Positions 14,873-23,771 of a stretch of 34,673 nt of DNA are shown here, piece by piece; the stretch's first letter is position 1, and each line of letters starts with the position of its first letter. A program made the translations under genes and the position numbers. The stretch spans positions 1-34,673 of the forward strand of contig JAQBPN010000013.1 of the NCBI GenBank assembly GCA_028287505.1, given 5' to 3'. Below the pieces are notes generated by a model, which did not search any database, was not told where the DNA came from, and saw only the letters and a list, made by a program, of their open reading frames with translations. Source of the stretch: Fibrobacterota bacterium. GTDB lineage: Bacteria; Fibrobacterota; Fibrobacteria; UBA11236.

Positions 14873-15822
14873 AGAAGCTGCGCGCGCTGGCGCCATACCT
14901 GGGACTGGCCGCCGCCTTTCTGCTCTTCGCCGCACTGGGACCCGCCGAGTTCCACGGCGCGTACAATCTCAAGACCATCCTGACCCAATCCGTCATCGTG
15001 GGCGTGGGCGCGATGGGAATGACCTTCGTCATCATCAGCGGCGGCATCGATCTCAGCGTGGGATCCCTGATTGCCCTGGCCACGGTGGCCCTGGCCCGCA
15101 TGCTCAACCTGCGCGGGGACGCGGTTCCCGCCTGGCTGCCTTGGGCCGCCGGGGCGGGCGCGATCGCCGTAGGCGCCATGGGCGGCTTGTGCAATGGATT
15201 CCTGTCCGCGCGCCTGCGCATCGCCCCCTTCATCGTGACCTTGGGGACCATGCAGATTTTCCGGGGCGGGGCCAAGTGGCTGGCCCGGGAGCAGACGGTC
15301 ACCGCGCCCGCCACTTGGCTCAATGGTCTGATGGAAGTCGATCCGGTTCCCGCCTGGCTGTGGCTCGCGCCGGGAGTCTGGGTGCTTTTGGGCCTGGCGG
15401 CGGCCGTAGCCGTGATCCTGCGGTACACCGTGTTCGGGCGGCATGTCTACGCGCTCGGCTCCAACGAGGCCACCGCCAGGCTGTGCGGCATCCCGGTGGA
15501 ACGCCGTCGCATGCTGATCTACGCGGTGGGCGGCGCCTTGGCCGGCCTGGCCGGGGTGTTGCAATTCGCCAATCTGACCCTGGGGGATCCAACCGCCGCC
15601 GAAGGCATGGAACTGGACATCATCGCCGCGGTGGTGATCGGAGGCGGCTCCCTGCGGGGAGGGGAAGGCCGCGCGGCGGGTTCCCTGATCGGAGCCATGC
15701 TGATGGCGGTGCTGCGCAACGGGTGCAATATGGCGGGCATCCCCAACTACATGCAGAACATCGTGGTGGGCGCCATCATCATCGGGGCCATGGGGTTGGA
15801 TCGCCTGGGAAACAAACGCTGA
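14869..15822 (+). CDS. Sugar ABC transporter permease (RbsC-like)
   Basis: A 317-residue multi-pass inner-membrane permease of the RbsC/AraH type (BPD_transp_2). Characteristic stretches are GMTFVIISGGIDLSVGSLIAL, GLCNGFLSARLRIAPFIVTL, GSNEATARLCGIPVERRR and the Gly-rich AAVVIGGGSLRGGEG. About eight to ten hydrophobic segments are visible. It starts with GTG at 14869, in a 4-base GTGA overlap with the ATPase stop, so translation is coupled. There is one permease gene, so the channel would be a homodimer; many rhamnose importers (RhaPQ) use two permeases instead, which leaves the substrate open. Confidence 0.9.
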   Translation: MKKLRALAPYLGLAAAFLLFAALGPAEFHGAYNLKTILTQSVIVGVGAMGMTFVIISGGIDLSVGSLIALATVALARMLNLRGDAVPAWLPWAAGAGAIAVGAMGGLCNGFLSARLRIAPFIVTLGTMQIFRGGAKWLAREQTVTAPATWLNGLMEVDPVPAWLWLAPGVWVLLGLAAAVAVILRYTVFGRHVYALGSNEATARLCGIPVERRRMLIYAVGGALAGLAGVLQFANLTLGDPTAAEGMELDIIAAVVIGGGSLRGGEGRAAGSLIGAMLMAVLRNGCNMAGIPNYMQNIVVGAIIIGAMGLDRLGNKR

Positions 15823-15865
15823 GCGCGGAAACCCTTTCGCCGCCGCCGGAAAAAAGGCATTTTGA

Positions 15866-16786
15866 GTGCATATGGATTTCGGCAAGGTCAAGGATACCCG
15901 TAACATAGACTTTACCCTGCCCCCGGACGATCCCGCCACCGCGATCCGATTGGCCAAAAGCCGGGGCGAGGGAGAAGCAACCTTGCGGGTTTACGTGGGA
16001 TGTCCGGTCTGGCAGGACGATGCCATGGCCAGGAAGCTATGCCCGCCCCGCACCCCGAAGGCCAAGCGCCTGGCGGGCTACGCCCGGCAATTCAATTCTC
16101 TGGAACTCAACTCCACCGGCTACGGGCTCACCGTCGAAAGGGTCCGCAAATGGGCGTCGGAAACGTCCGAGGATTTCCGTTTCTGCCCCAAAGTCACCAG
16201 AGACATCACCCTGGGCCCGAACCTCGACGGCGTCTGGCGCTTGTTCGCGGAACAATGCGAAGCCGTGGAAGCCTTTGGAAATCGCCTCGGCCCGCTGTTC
16301 TTGCAATTCCCGGAATCCTTCTCCCCGGCCCGCTTCGCGGAACTTGAGCGCCTGCTTACGACCCAGGCGGGCAGGCTTCCCCTGGCCGTGGAGGTGCGGC
16401 ATGAGGCCTGGTTCCGGAATCCCCAGTTGAAGGACAGGTTGTTCACTTGGATGGAAGCGCATGGCATCGCCTCCATCATCACCGACACACCGGGACGCCG
16501 GGACGTATTGCATCAAAGGCTTACCACGTCCACCGCCTTCATCCGCTTCAACGGACACGCCCTGGGGCCCCAAGACTACGGCCGTTTGGACGCCTGGGCC
16601 CGGCGCGTCAAGGCATGGATGGATATGGGATTGCGGGAACTCTATCTTTTTCCGCACGTCGATCCCGTGGATCAAACCATCGAGCTCGCGGCGCATTTCA
16701 TCAAGAGCCTGAACCAGGCCACAGGGTTGAACCTGAAGACGCCCCGCCTCCAAGAGGAGAACGAGGAACCGAGCCTGGCTTTATAA
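15866..16786 (+). CDS. DUF72 (YecE-like) protein
   Basis: A 306-residue protein of the DUF72 family, a TIM-barrel-like group of unknown biochemical function. Recognisable parts are LRVYVGCPVW near residue 40, LAGYARQFNSLELNSTGYGL, FRFCPKVTRDITLG, LGPLFLQFPESFSPARF, LPLAVEVRHEAWF and FIRFNGHALGPQDYGRLDAWA. Family members usually begin with the glycine-containing strand, so the first 40 residues are an extension. The start is uncertain: GTG 15866 has AAGG eight bases upstream, while ATG 15872 lies six bases later. It follows the permease by 43 bases and may be co-transcribed, but a sugar-related role is only suggested by position. Its 3' end overlaps the convergent lipoprotein gene by six bases. 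Confidence 0.82.
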   Translation: MHMDFGKVKDTRNIDFTLPPDDPATAIRLAKSRGEGEATLRVYVGCPVWQDDAMARKLCPPRTPKAKRLAGYARQFNSLELNSTGYGLTVERVRKWASETSEDFRFCPKVTRDITLGPNLDGVWRLFAEQCEAVEAFGNRLGPLFLQFPESFSPARFAELERLLTTQAGRLPLAVEVRHEAWFRNPQLKDRLFTWMEAHGIASIITDTPGRRDVLHQRLTTSTAFIRFNGHALGPQDYGRLDAWARRVKAWMDMGLRELYLFPHVDPVDQTIELAAHFIKSLNQATGLNLKTPRLQEENEEPSLAL

Positions 16787-18055
16787 GCGGCCTTGCAGCA
16801 TATAGGCGACCACGCGGTCAGGGCATTGGGTCGGGGTCCCGTCCCATTCTCCGAAGCCGCCGTCCCAATAGAATCCGCCCTGGACGGATTCCCGATAGAT
16901 GGCCCCGTGAACCAGGGAGCCATCCGGCATGATGGAAGCCTTGTAATGGCCGCGATGCTCCGCGCTCTCCGGTTCGCCGCCCATTCCCGCGGGGAAATTT
17001 CCGAACAGGTACAGGCTGGGAGCGAAGGCCGGAGCGGACTCGTTGCCCACCATCATGGCGGGATACCCGTCCCAAGTCAACAATCCCCTGGATACATTTT
17101 CCGACTTCGATTGCATCAACCATAGGGTCCCGGGACCGCCCAAGCCGTTGGCCAGGGTCTGATGCACGTTCCAGCAGAGGACGACGGCATCGCCCGGCAC
17201 TCCGGTGGAATCGCATCGGCCGCGATCGCCGACCAGTTTTTCCACCACCCCCTGGGGCGTGTCCAGTAGTTTGACTTCGAAATGATCCACCGCCGGCAGG
17301 ACGTTGCCTTTGAAACGCCGGGTTCCGTTCGCGCCCACCGTGGTCAGACGCAGATAGGGATACTCCAGGATCCCGGAAAGACTGTCCACGCTGCCGTCCG
17401 CCCAGCGCAGGGAGCCTCCCAGGTCCTTGCCGGTCTGCTCCACGCGGAGACTTCCTTCCAGGCCGCGAAAGCCCACCTTCCAGCAACCGCTGATTTTTTT
17501 CAGGAGCGTGTCCGGGCCGGGCGGACGGTGGCAGGTAGAATCGGACGGCCAGCCTTCCACCTGGATGCAGACGCTCGCGGATCCCCCGTTCACCTTGCGC
17601 AAATGCAGGACCACGTCCGCGACGCGGCCGCGCTCGATGAAGACGCTGTCCATCCCCTCGTGGGTAACCGTGGTGTCACCGGTGGCCGCGCTCATCCAGA
17701 CCAGGCGGCCGGAGAAAATGCGGGACGGACCTTCCGGTATGCCGCTGATGACCACGGGATCGGTTTGCCAGGGATAAAGGAGCCAGGTCCGTCGCATGGG
17801 TTCCATGTCCGGACCGCTGATGGTCAGCTGGAAAAGAGCCTGGCCTCCGGAGTCGACGAGGGAGGAATCCCCCGGATAGCCTTGGGGTAAGGTGGGCAAC
17901 AGAACGCGGGCGGACCCGGAGGCGCCTTCGGTCACGCCCCGACCCGGAATTTCCGTCCCGGAGACGGGATACTTGTCCTGATCGCAGGCGTTAAAGCCTG
18001 ACAATAAGGCCAATAAGGCCAGAGCGAATGTGAAGCCTCGGAATCCACCGTTCAT
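16781..18055 (-). CDS. Predicted lipoprotein, paralogue of the next gene
   Basis: A 424-residue protein with a lipoprotein signal: a hydrophobic stretch FALALLALLSGFNAC with the lipobox cysteine near residue 24. I recognise no catalytic domain. It shares its layout with the 18230-19492 product: LPTLPQGYPG (versus LPVMPQGALP), an ISGIPEG (TGIPAG) strand, GDTTVTHEGMDSVFIERG (GDTVVTHEGSDSAFIQRD), LHLRKVNGG, VCIQVEGWPSDSTC, then GCWKV. A beta-rich C-terminal half follows. The conserved cysteines in the VEGWPSDSTC...GCWKV block could form disulfides. A purine-rich GGGGGATGAA precedes the ATG. It is likely anchored to the outer membrane or periplasmic face; function unknown. Confidence 0.78.
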   Translation of the reverse strand: MNGGFRGFTFALALLALLSGFNACDQDKYPVSGTEIPGRGVTEGASGSARVLLPTLPQGYPGDSSLVDSGGQALFQLTISGPDMEPMRRTWLLYPWQTDPVVISGIPEGPSRIFSGRLVWMSAATGDTTVTHEGMDSVFIERGRVADVVLHLRKVNGGSASVCIQVEGWPSDSTCHRPPGPDTLLKKISGCWKVGFRGLEGSLRVEQTGKDLGGSLRWADGSVDSLSGILEYPYLRLTTVGANGTRRFKGNVLPAVDHFEVKLLDTPQGVVEKLVGDRGRCDSTGVPGDAVVLCWNVHQTLANGLGGPGTLWLMQSKSENVSRGLLTWDGYPAMMVGNESAPAFAPSLYLFGNFPAGMGGEPESAEHRGHYKASIMPDGSLVHGAIYRESVQGGFYWDGGFGEWDGTPTQCPDRVVAYMLQGRL

Positions 18056-18150
18056 TTCATCCCCCTGGAAATTTTTAACGTGAAACCTTTGCGGTAGGTT
18101 CCACGCATGAAAGAATCTAATCGCGCGGAATCGATCCGGAGCCGCCGGCG

Positions 18151-18186
18151 GCGGAAAAGCGCTCTCTCTATGTGAGCACCTTCCGC
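18151..18186. other. Stem-loop between the two paralogous lipoprotein genes
   Basis: GCGGAA (18151-18156) pairs with TTCCGC (18181-18186), with an inner GCTC/GAGC pairing around the centre. It lies between the stop of the upstream lipoprotein gene and the start of the downstream one (minus strand). No T-run follows on either strand, so it may be a processing or stability element rather than a terminator. Confidence 0.35.
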
Positions 18187-18229
18187 GCGGCCGGATTATC
18201 TGTAAGGAAAGGAAATCCGGATCAAACGG

Positions 18230-19492
18230 TCAGGGCTGGAAATCCTGCACCCCGCATGCGGAGGGAGTCGCCTTCCAGGTTCCATTCGGAAAGAAACCCG
18301 CAGCGTCCACGCGCTGCACCGTCCCGGAGGTGGTTTGTCCCGGCCGCAGATCCATCAGGTACGCCAGGGTATCGGCCCCCGTACCCTGCACCATGCCCGG
18401 AGGAGCCGTTCCAATCAACCGGAGGGAAGCCGAGTCCAGCGGACCGCCCAAGGAATCGCCCCAGGTGTTCATGGTCGCGAATCCTTTCCAATGGAAATAT
18501 CCGGTGACATAACCGCTACCGGAACCTGTGACGCCGATGAGGCCGAGCCGTCCCGTGGTGCTTTTGCCCTTGATGAGGGATTGGGACACGGAGAAACAGG
18601 CCCGGGTGGTGTCGATGATGGGCGGCTCGATCGGAATGGAATCGCAATAGGTCCGGGAACCGGCCAAGGATCCGAAAATGCCCCGGGCGGGATTGTTGAA
18701 ATAACCGTTGAGCGGGGTGGCGTTGGTGGTATCCACCACCGTGGCATCCAGGTTGCCCTTGAAAATGACTTGCCCGAGGTTATCGAGAATGACGGCGGTG
18801 CCGTCCAAGCGGACATACCCGGAGTAAGCATCCTTCTGACCCGAGTTCCAGGTAAAGGTGGCAACCAGGGACGTATCCCATTGATCGATTCGCAGTCTGG
18901 CTTTGAAAAGGGAGTCGTCCTTGGGGGTGGCGCCCCGTTTGGTGATGATGACCTTCCAGCATCCGCCGAACCAGGGGACCGAATGGATCGGAGGATTGAT
19001 GCAGGTGGAGTCCGAAGGCCAGCCTTCCACTTCCACGCAGACATGGGCCCCGCCGCCGCCGTTCTTCTTCCGCAGGTACAAGTGGACCTCCGCGATGCTG
19101 TCGCGTTGGATGAACGCGCTGTCGCTGCCTTCATGGGTCACCACCGTATCGCCGTGCGCGCTATCGAACTGGATCAGCCGGCCGTCGAATCGGCGCACGT
19201 ATCCGGCGGGGATGCCGGTGACGGTGACGGAATCGTGGCTGCCGGGAGTCAGGACATACGTCTGCTGGATCGGATTCATGGCTTCCCCGGAGACGGTAAG
19301 CTGGAAGGCCGCCTGGATGACCGATCCGGTCTTGGGCAGGGCTCCTTGGGGCATGACCGGCAAGGCGAAGCGGGCCGATCCCGTCCCGTTGGCGCTTTGG
19401 CCGGGGCCTCCCGCGATTTTATCCGGTTGGTTGCAGGCGAACAGGCCTAAAGCGGCCAATGCGAATCCGAGAGTTCGAAGTTTCATGATCAT
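18230..19492 (-). CDS. Predicted lipoprotein, paralogue of the preceding gene
   Basis: A 420-residue protein with a short lipoprotein signal peptide (LRTLGFALAALGLFAC; lipobox cysteine about residue 20) followed by a Gly/Ser linker. The N-terminal half repeats the pattern of the 16781-18055 product, including FQLTVSGEAM, VTVTGIPAGYVRRFDGRL, HGDTVVTHEGSDSAFIQRDS, LYLRKKNGGGG, VCVEVEGWPSDSTC and GCWKV. The C-terminal half is beta-rich and more divergent, with CFSVSQSLIKGKSTTGRL resembling CWNVHQTLANGLGGPGTL of the paralogue. ATG 19492 has GGAGGT eight bases upstream, a strong ribosome binding site. The 174-base gap to the second copy suggests an old tandem duplication. No function can be assigned. 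Confidence 0.78.
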   Translation of the reverse strand: MIMKLRTLGFALAALGLFACNQPDKIAGGPGQSANGTGSARFALPVMPQGALPKTGSVIQAAFQLTVSGEAMNPIQQTYVLTPGSHDSVTVTGIPAGYVRRFDGRLIQFDSAHGDTVVTHEGSDSAFIQRDSIAEVHLYLRKKNGGGGAHVCVEVEGWPSDSTCINPPIHSVPWFGGCWKVIITKRGATPKDDSLFKARLRIDQWDTSLVATFTWNSGQKDAYSGYVRLDGTAVILDNLGQVIFKGNLDATVVDTTNATPLNGYFNNPARGIFGSLAGSRTYCDSIPIEPPIIDTTRACFSVSQSLIKGKSTTGRLGLIGVTGSGSGYVTGYFHWKGFATMNTWGDSLGGPLDSASLRLIGTAPPGMVQGTGADTLAYLMDLRPGQTTSGTVQRVDAAGFFPNGTWKATPSACGVQDFQP

Positions 19493-19932
19493 GGTGGTTG
19501 ACCTCCGTTTGCTTTTGACGCCGGGTCCCGACGATTTGTGTCAGGGAGTCCGCAGAAAATAGCCGGCTGGATCCCGGCGGTCCGCTTTCGGAGGAAAGGA
19601 CCGCTCCCTGAAAGAGAGCGGCGGGTTCCCCGGAAAGGCGAAGCGGTGGAGCATCGCAAGGTCCGGGCCAACCGGGGCGGGAAGGGTCAGGCCTGTGTCC
19701 TGGATAATGGAAACGCGGTTTACGACGGGCGGTCCGATCGCTTTAGGAGGCGGCGGCGGTCAGATATTGAGAGGTGGGGAGAGATTTGACCTGCCGGGAT
19801 TGTCCGGGCAAAAAAAACGGGGAGGCCGCTGCAGCAGCGCTCCCCCCCGGAAAGCCAAGTTCGGTGGAGACCTGGCCGTTCCGGTTTTCAAAACCGCCGC
19901 GAGGTTTTCGCGGACTTGCAGTCAGGGGCGGA
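19493..19932. other. Intergenic region of 440 bases
   Basis: No convincing gene. It should hold the promoter of the lipoprotein pair (near 19493-19560, minus) and does hold the terminator of the Gfo/Idh operon (19810-19850). A small stem CCGCTC/GAGCGG (19601-19606/19616-19621) and an overlapping GGTCC/GGACC pairing lie in the probable lipoprotein leader. Otherwise I see nothing I can name. Confidence 0.5.
19810..19850 (-). terminator. Intrinsic terminator of the carbohydrate cluster
   Basis: On the minus strand a GC-rich hairpin (GGGGAGCGCTG, loop, CAGCGGCCTCCCC) is followed at once by eight T residues, the classic form of an intrinsic terminator. It sits about 85 bases past the stop of the Gfo/Idh gene, the last gene of the minus-strand cluster. 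Confidence 0.85.
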
Positions 19933-21081
19933 TTAGCCCAGGGATTTCACCTCGGTCCACTTGCCGGTCTTGGCGGAATCCAAAACCGCGTCGCAGATGT
20001 ACTGGGTTTCCAGAGCCTCGCGGAAGGAGGGCGTGGTGGGTTTGTTGTTGGCCACGCCTTCCAGGAAGTCCGCCACCTGATGGACGAAGGTGTGCTCATA
20101 CCCGATCTGCAACCCGGGCACCCACCAGTTTTTCATGTAGGGCTGATCGCCGTCGGTGACGTGGATGGACTTCCAGCCGCGCAGCTTGCTCTCGTCGCGG
20201 TGGTCGAACCATTGCAGGCGATGCAGATCGTGCAGGTCCCAGGCGATGGAGGCGTGCTCGCCGTTGATCTCCAGGGTGTACAGGGCCTTGTGGCCGCGCG
20301 CATAGCGGGTGGACTCGAAGGTGGCCAGGGAACCGTTGTCGAAGCGGGCCAGGAATGCGCAGGCGTCGTCGATGCCCACCTTCTCGACCTTGCCGGTCAG
20401 ATTGTGCTTCCGCTCCTTGATGAACGTCTCGGTCATGGCCGTCACGCTGTCCACCGACCCGTTCAGCCAGATGGCCGTGTCGATGCAATGGGCCAGAAGG
20501 TCCCCGGTCACGCCGGATCCGGCCGCGGCCGCGTCCAGGCGCCACAGGCCCGTGCCGCCCTGGGGCAGATCGGCCGAGATGGTCCAGTCCTGGAGGAACT
20601 TGGCGCGATAGTGGAAGATCTTTCCCAGGCGGCCTTCATCGATAAGCTGCTTGGCCATGGTCACGGCGGGAACGCGGCGGTAATTGTACCAGACGCTGTT
20701 GGCTACGCGGGCGCCTTCCACGGCGGCCACCATCTTCTCGCCTTCGGCCCCGGTGCGGGCCAGGGGCTTCTCGCACATGATCATCTTGCCGGCCTGGGCG
20801 GCGGCGATGGCGATCTCCATATGGCTGTCGTTGGGCGTGCAGATGTCGATGATATCGATGTCCTTGCGGTCGATCATCTTGCGCCAGTCCGTTTCCACGG
20901 ACTCGTAGCCCCATTTGTCCGCGAAGGCCTTCACTCCGGTTTCAGTGCGGCCGCAGATGGCCTTGAGCACGGGCTGATAATCCAGGTCGAAGAAGTTGCC
21001 GACCTTGCGGAAAGCATTGGAATGGGTGCGGCCCATGAAGCCGTATCCGATCATGCCTACGTTCAGTTTTTTCTTGGCCAT
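19933..21081 (-). CDS. Gfo/Idh/MocA-family sugar dehydrogenase
   Basis: A 382-residue NAD(P)-dependent oxidoreductase. The N-terminal Rossmann fold shows [19 protein letters not shown] (GxGxxG-like). The family's nucleotide-binding strand [16 protein letters not shown] and catalytic EKPLA motif ([10 protein letters not shown]) follow. The C-terminal part has the GFO/IDH substrate domain, with [19 protein letters not shown] supplying the DxxxH pair that acts with the EKP lysine. Family members oxidise sugars, inositols or amino sugars. It is the last gene of a minus-strand cluster with a TIM-barrel isomerase, a cupin isomerase and a mutarotase-like protein, which points to oxidative breakdown of a sugar or cyclitol. 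ATG 21081 has GGGGA eight bases upstream. The exact substrate is not readable. Confidence 0.9.
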   Translation of the reverse strand: MAKKKLNVGMIGYGFMGRTHSNAFRKVGNFFDLDYQPVLKAICGRTETGVKAFADKWGYESVETDWRKMIDRKDIDIIDICTPNDSHMEIAIAAAQAGKMIMCEKPLARTGAEGEKMVAAVEGARVANSVWYNYRRVPAVTMAKQLIDEGRLGKIFHYRAKFLQDWTISADLPQGGTGLWRLDAAAAGSGVTGDLLAHCIDTAIWLNGSVDSVTAMTETFIKERKHNLTGKVEKVGIDDACAFLARFDNGSLATFESTRYARGHKALYTLEINGEHASIAWDLHDLHRLQWFDHRDESKLRGWKSIHVTDGDQPYMKNWWVPGLQIGYEHTFVHQVADFLEGVANNKPTTPSFREALETQYICDAVLDSAKTGKWTEVKSLG

Positions 21082-21165
21082 GTTATAGTCCCCTACGTGA
21101 TGGAATGGAAGGCGATCAGGGCTTCGGTTTCTTGAACGCGCCGTCGCCGGCGCATCCGGGTTGTT

Positions 21166-22200
21166 TCAGTTCCAGCCGTGTTTCTCCCGGACCGAATTCA
21201 TCGCGCCCAGGATCTTGTTCCAGGTCTCCTGCTGCTCCATCACCGCATTCGGGAACATGCAGCCATCCCAGCACATATGCTTGATGTCGATATGCTGTTG
21301 ATTATTGTCCCTCAGCCAGAAGCCGGCATGGTAGGGGATGTCGAGCTTTCCGTTCGGGTCGTCCACGCGGCAATGGCGCCCGGTCTTGTCATGGGAACCG
21401 GAGCCGAAGGCGGTCGCATCGTTCTGTGCGACATGGAAATCCTTGACCCACGGTCGCAGCTTGTCCGTAAGGGCCTTGTAGCCATTGTCGAACGCGTCCT
21501 TCTCCCAATTGAATCCCTTGGGCACCAAGGCATCTTCCTCGGCGTTGTAGCCCAGCATGAAAAGCAGGGTATGCGCCATGTCCGCCTGGATGCCGACGGT
21601 CTTGGGATTGCCGACGCCGTTCAGGATCTCCAAGAGGGGTTTCCAGCCGTGCATGCCGCCCCAGCAGATCTCGCCTTCGATGGCCAACTGTTCGCCGTAG
21701 CTTTCGGCGATCCTGGCGGCTTCCTTGATGGTCTCGATGTTCTTCTTCTGGTTCCCTATGGGATCCTGGGCGAAATTGGCGGGGTTGTTGGCGGTGTCGA
21801 TGCGGATGACGCCGTACTTGCGGATGCCGATGTCCTTCAGCTTCTTGCCGATGGCGCAGGACTTCTTGAGCGCGGTCAGATAGTTCTTCCGATCCTCCTC
21901 GGTGCCGAAGGCGCCGCCGCCGCCCCAGATGGGCGCGACCAGCGAACCGATCACGAGGCCCTTGGAACCGACCTTGTCCGCCAGCTTCTTGAGATCGTCG
22001 TCGGTGGATTCCAGATCCGTGTGGGGGAGGGAGAGGAACAGATCGATACCGTCGAACTTGACGCCGTTCACCGAAGCGTTGGCCGTCAACTCCAGCATTC
22101 TGTCCTGGGTAATGACCGGTTCGGCCCCCGGCTCTTTGCCTCCCTTGCCGACCATCCCAGGCCAGGCCGCGTTATGTAATTTCGGGTATGCATTTGCCAT
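21166..22200 (-). CDS. TIM-barrel sugar (phosphate) isomerase/epimerase-like protein
   Basis: A 344-residue protein of the xylose-isomerase-like TIM-barrel superfamily (AP_endonuc_2 type). Candidate metal ligands are the glutamate in LAIEGEICWGG, the Asp and His in VGIQADMAHTLLF, and the histidine in DFHVAQND, followed by CRVDDPNGKLDIPYHAGF. These positions match the E-D-H pattern of sugar isomerases and epimerases. I chose ATG 22200 because GGAG lies six bases upstream; an in-frame GTG at 22212 is less likely. The Gfo/Idh gene follows after 84 bases. Joint occurrence with Gfo/Idh enzymes is common in carbohydrate catabolic clusters. Whether it could replace the missing L-rhamnose isomerase is open; the overall sequence does not look like RhaA. 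Confidence 0.8.
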   Translation of the reverse strand: MANAYPKLHNAAWPGMVGKGGKEPGAEPVITQDRMLELTANASVNGVKFDGIDLFLSLPHTDLESTDDDLKKLADKVGSKGLVIGSLVAPIWGGGGAFGTEEDRKNYLTALKKSCAIGKKLKDIGIRKYGVIRIDTANNPANFAQDPIGNQKKNIETIKEAARIAESYGEQLAIEGEICWGGMHGWKPLLEILNGVGNPKTVGIQADMAHTLLFMLGYNAEEDALVPKGFNWEKDAFDNGYKALTDKLRPWVKDFHVAQNDATAFGSGSHDKTGRHCRVDDPNGKLDIPYHAGFWLRDNNQQHIDIKHMCWDGCMFPNAVMEQQETWNKILGAMNSVREKHGWN

Positions 22201-22286
22201 GATTGACTCCACGCAGCTAAGGTTGACGTCTGTGCTTTTCCCGGTTCCGCTGGGTTAAAAAAACCGCCCCCCGCGCCGGCCCTCTT

Positions 22287-23570
22287 CTATTTCCGGACGG
22301 TCTTGAAAGCGCCGGTATGGGGCGCGTCGGGATTGGAATCGGGGCCGAAGTAACGCAAGGCCACCATCGGTTCCGTGCCGGTGTTCTCGAAGGTCACGCC
22401 CCGGGTGGCCGCCTCATGGGAGACGAAGACCTCGTCTTCGGTCATGGCGCCGAAGCGGATCATGTTGGGGGATTCCAGCCGGTGCTTGTTGACGCGGCCG
22501 ACGCCCTGTACGGTGATGAGACCGTAAGCGCCGCCGTCCTTGATGGTCACCTTGACGCCCGGATCGATGGTCAACTCCTTCGCCGAGAACAGATCCCGGT
22601 CGCCTCGCTTGGAACCCGTGTTCGGCCCGCCGAAGCGGCCGTATACGACCCAGCGGTCCTGGTAGCCTTCGGTCCAGGTATCCGCCACGTTGATCGGTTC
22701 CAGATAGTGGTGGTCGCGGAAATTGGGATCCACGTTGGCCTCCCAGTCCAGCTGGCCGACCAGGTAGTCCAGATCCTGCTTGTATTGTTCCGGCGTGTTC
22801 TGGACGAACAGGTCCCACTCCACGCGGCGGCCTTCCACCTGGCTCTGGTACATGGCGAACACGTCGCTGCCCCATTGGGGTTCATAGGTGAGGAGGGAGC
22901 CGGGCGCGTGCAGGACGCAGGCGGGGACGTGCCAGCCCGTACCGGCCTTGAGGCGGTAGGCCTTGGACAGATCCAGGATTCCGTTGTCGCCCTTGTTCCA
23001 ATTCTCCAGGCAGCGGCGCAGGTCGGCCTTGGTGACGCCGGGCTCCAAGCCGAAATAGGTGTGCGGGAAGTTGTTGCCGATGGCGTTCAGCTGGGGCGGG
23101 AAGTAGTAACACTCCGGTTTCCCCTCCTGCCCGATCATCGCGGCCTGATCTTCGTTGTGGTGCATGTGGTGGGGGATGGGTCCCATGTTGTCGAAGAACT
23201 TGGAATAGACGGGCCAGCGCTTGTACTTGTCCCACATCTGCTTGCCGATGAGGGTGGGGCCTTCGGCCATCACCGCTTCCAGGAGGGTGAAGCGTTCGCC
23301 GTTGCTTATCACGTAGCTCAGACCCTCGTCATCGGCGCGGTTGTCGTTGCCGGCTTCCGTGGTCGAGGAGAACCAGCGTTCGTCGATGCCGCCGCGATGG
23401 GCGCCCAGCGCGTAGTAATCGTCCGGATGGAGCTTGAGGCGCTTGCCCGGCATGAGGAAGGAGCGCGGCACCCAACAAGGCGCCAAACGGAGGATGCCCT
23501 CCCCCGCTTCGATGGCGGCCTTTACATTCGGCTTCTTCGTCGTCTTCGGAACCGCCACTGCTTCAGCCAT
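22287..23570 (-). CDS. Phosphomannose-isomerase-like cupin protein
   Basis: A 427-residue cupin-type protein. LKLHPDDYYALGAHRGG recalls the HPDDEYA motif of type I mannose-6-phosphate isomerases. HHMHHNEDQAAM and GKPECYYFPPQLN supply the histidines and glutamate expected at a cupin metal site. GWHVPACVLHAPGSLLTYEP looks like the second cupin half, and the C-terminal part (about 330-427) is another beta-rich domain. I chose ATG 23570, since GGGGAG lies seven bases upstream; ATG 23585 is within that site. Position within the isomerase/dehydrogenase cluster suggests a ketose-aldose isomerase step. The fold assignment is moderately certain, the reaction is not. Confidence 0.7.
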   Translation of the reverse strand: MAEAVAVPKTTKKPNVKAAIEAGEGILRLAPCWVPRSFLMPGKRLKLHPDDYYALGAHRGGIDERWFSSTTEAGNDNRADDEGLSYVISNGERFTLLEAVMAEGPTLIGKQMWDKYKRWPVYSKFFDNMGPIPHHMHHNEDQAAMIGQEGKPECYYFPPQLNAIGNNFPHTYFGLEPGVTKADLRRCLENWNKGDNGILDLSKAYRLKAGTGWHVPACVLHAPGSLLTYEPQWGSDVFAMYQSQVEGRRVEWDLFVQNTPEQYKQDLDYLVGQLDWEANVDPNFRDHHYLEPINVADTWTEGYQDRWVVYGRFGGPNTGSKRGDRDLFSAKELTIDPGVKVTIKDGGAYGLITVQGVGRVNKHRLESPNMIRFGAMTEDEVFVSHEAATRGVTFENTGTEPMVALRYFGPDSNPDAPHTGAFKTVRK

Positions 23571-23660
23571 TCTAATGCTCCCCATGTGAAGAACCGCCTC
23601 TATTCCCCGGTAGGTTTCCCGTAAGGTTCCCTGTAAAGGCGGTCCATAAAATTACCTTGT

Positions 23661-23675
23661 CCGGCATTTTGCCGG
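23661..23675 (-). other. Hairpin in the leader of the cupin gene
   Basis: A perfect 6-pair stem (CCGGCA/TGCCGG) with a 3-base loop lies about 90 bases before the cupin start, on the minus strand. Close by, TAGGTTTCCC and TAAGGTTCCC form a short imperfect direct repeat (about 23611-23633). No T-run follows. Possibly a leader structure; evidence is thin. Confidence 0.3.
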
Positions 23676-23771
23676 GTTCAGAATCAAACTTAAATCGTTG
23701 ACTTATTTTCCCTATGTAATTCCAAGGTTTCCACCCTTCCGGAGCCCTTAATATACGCGGGACCGGCGGTC

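Noticed and set aside
13235-14935. 566-codon open frame on the minus strand
   Set aside because: Antisense of the two-domain sugar ATPase; low-complexity His/Gln/Arg translation.
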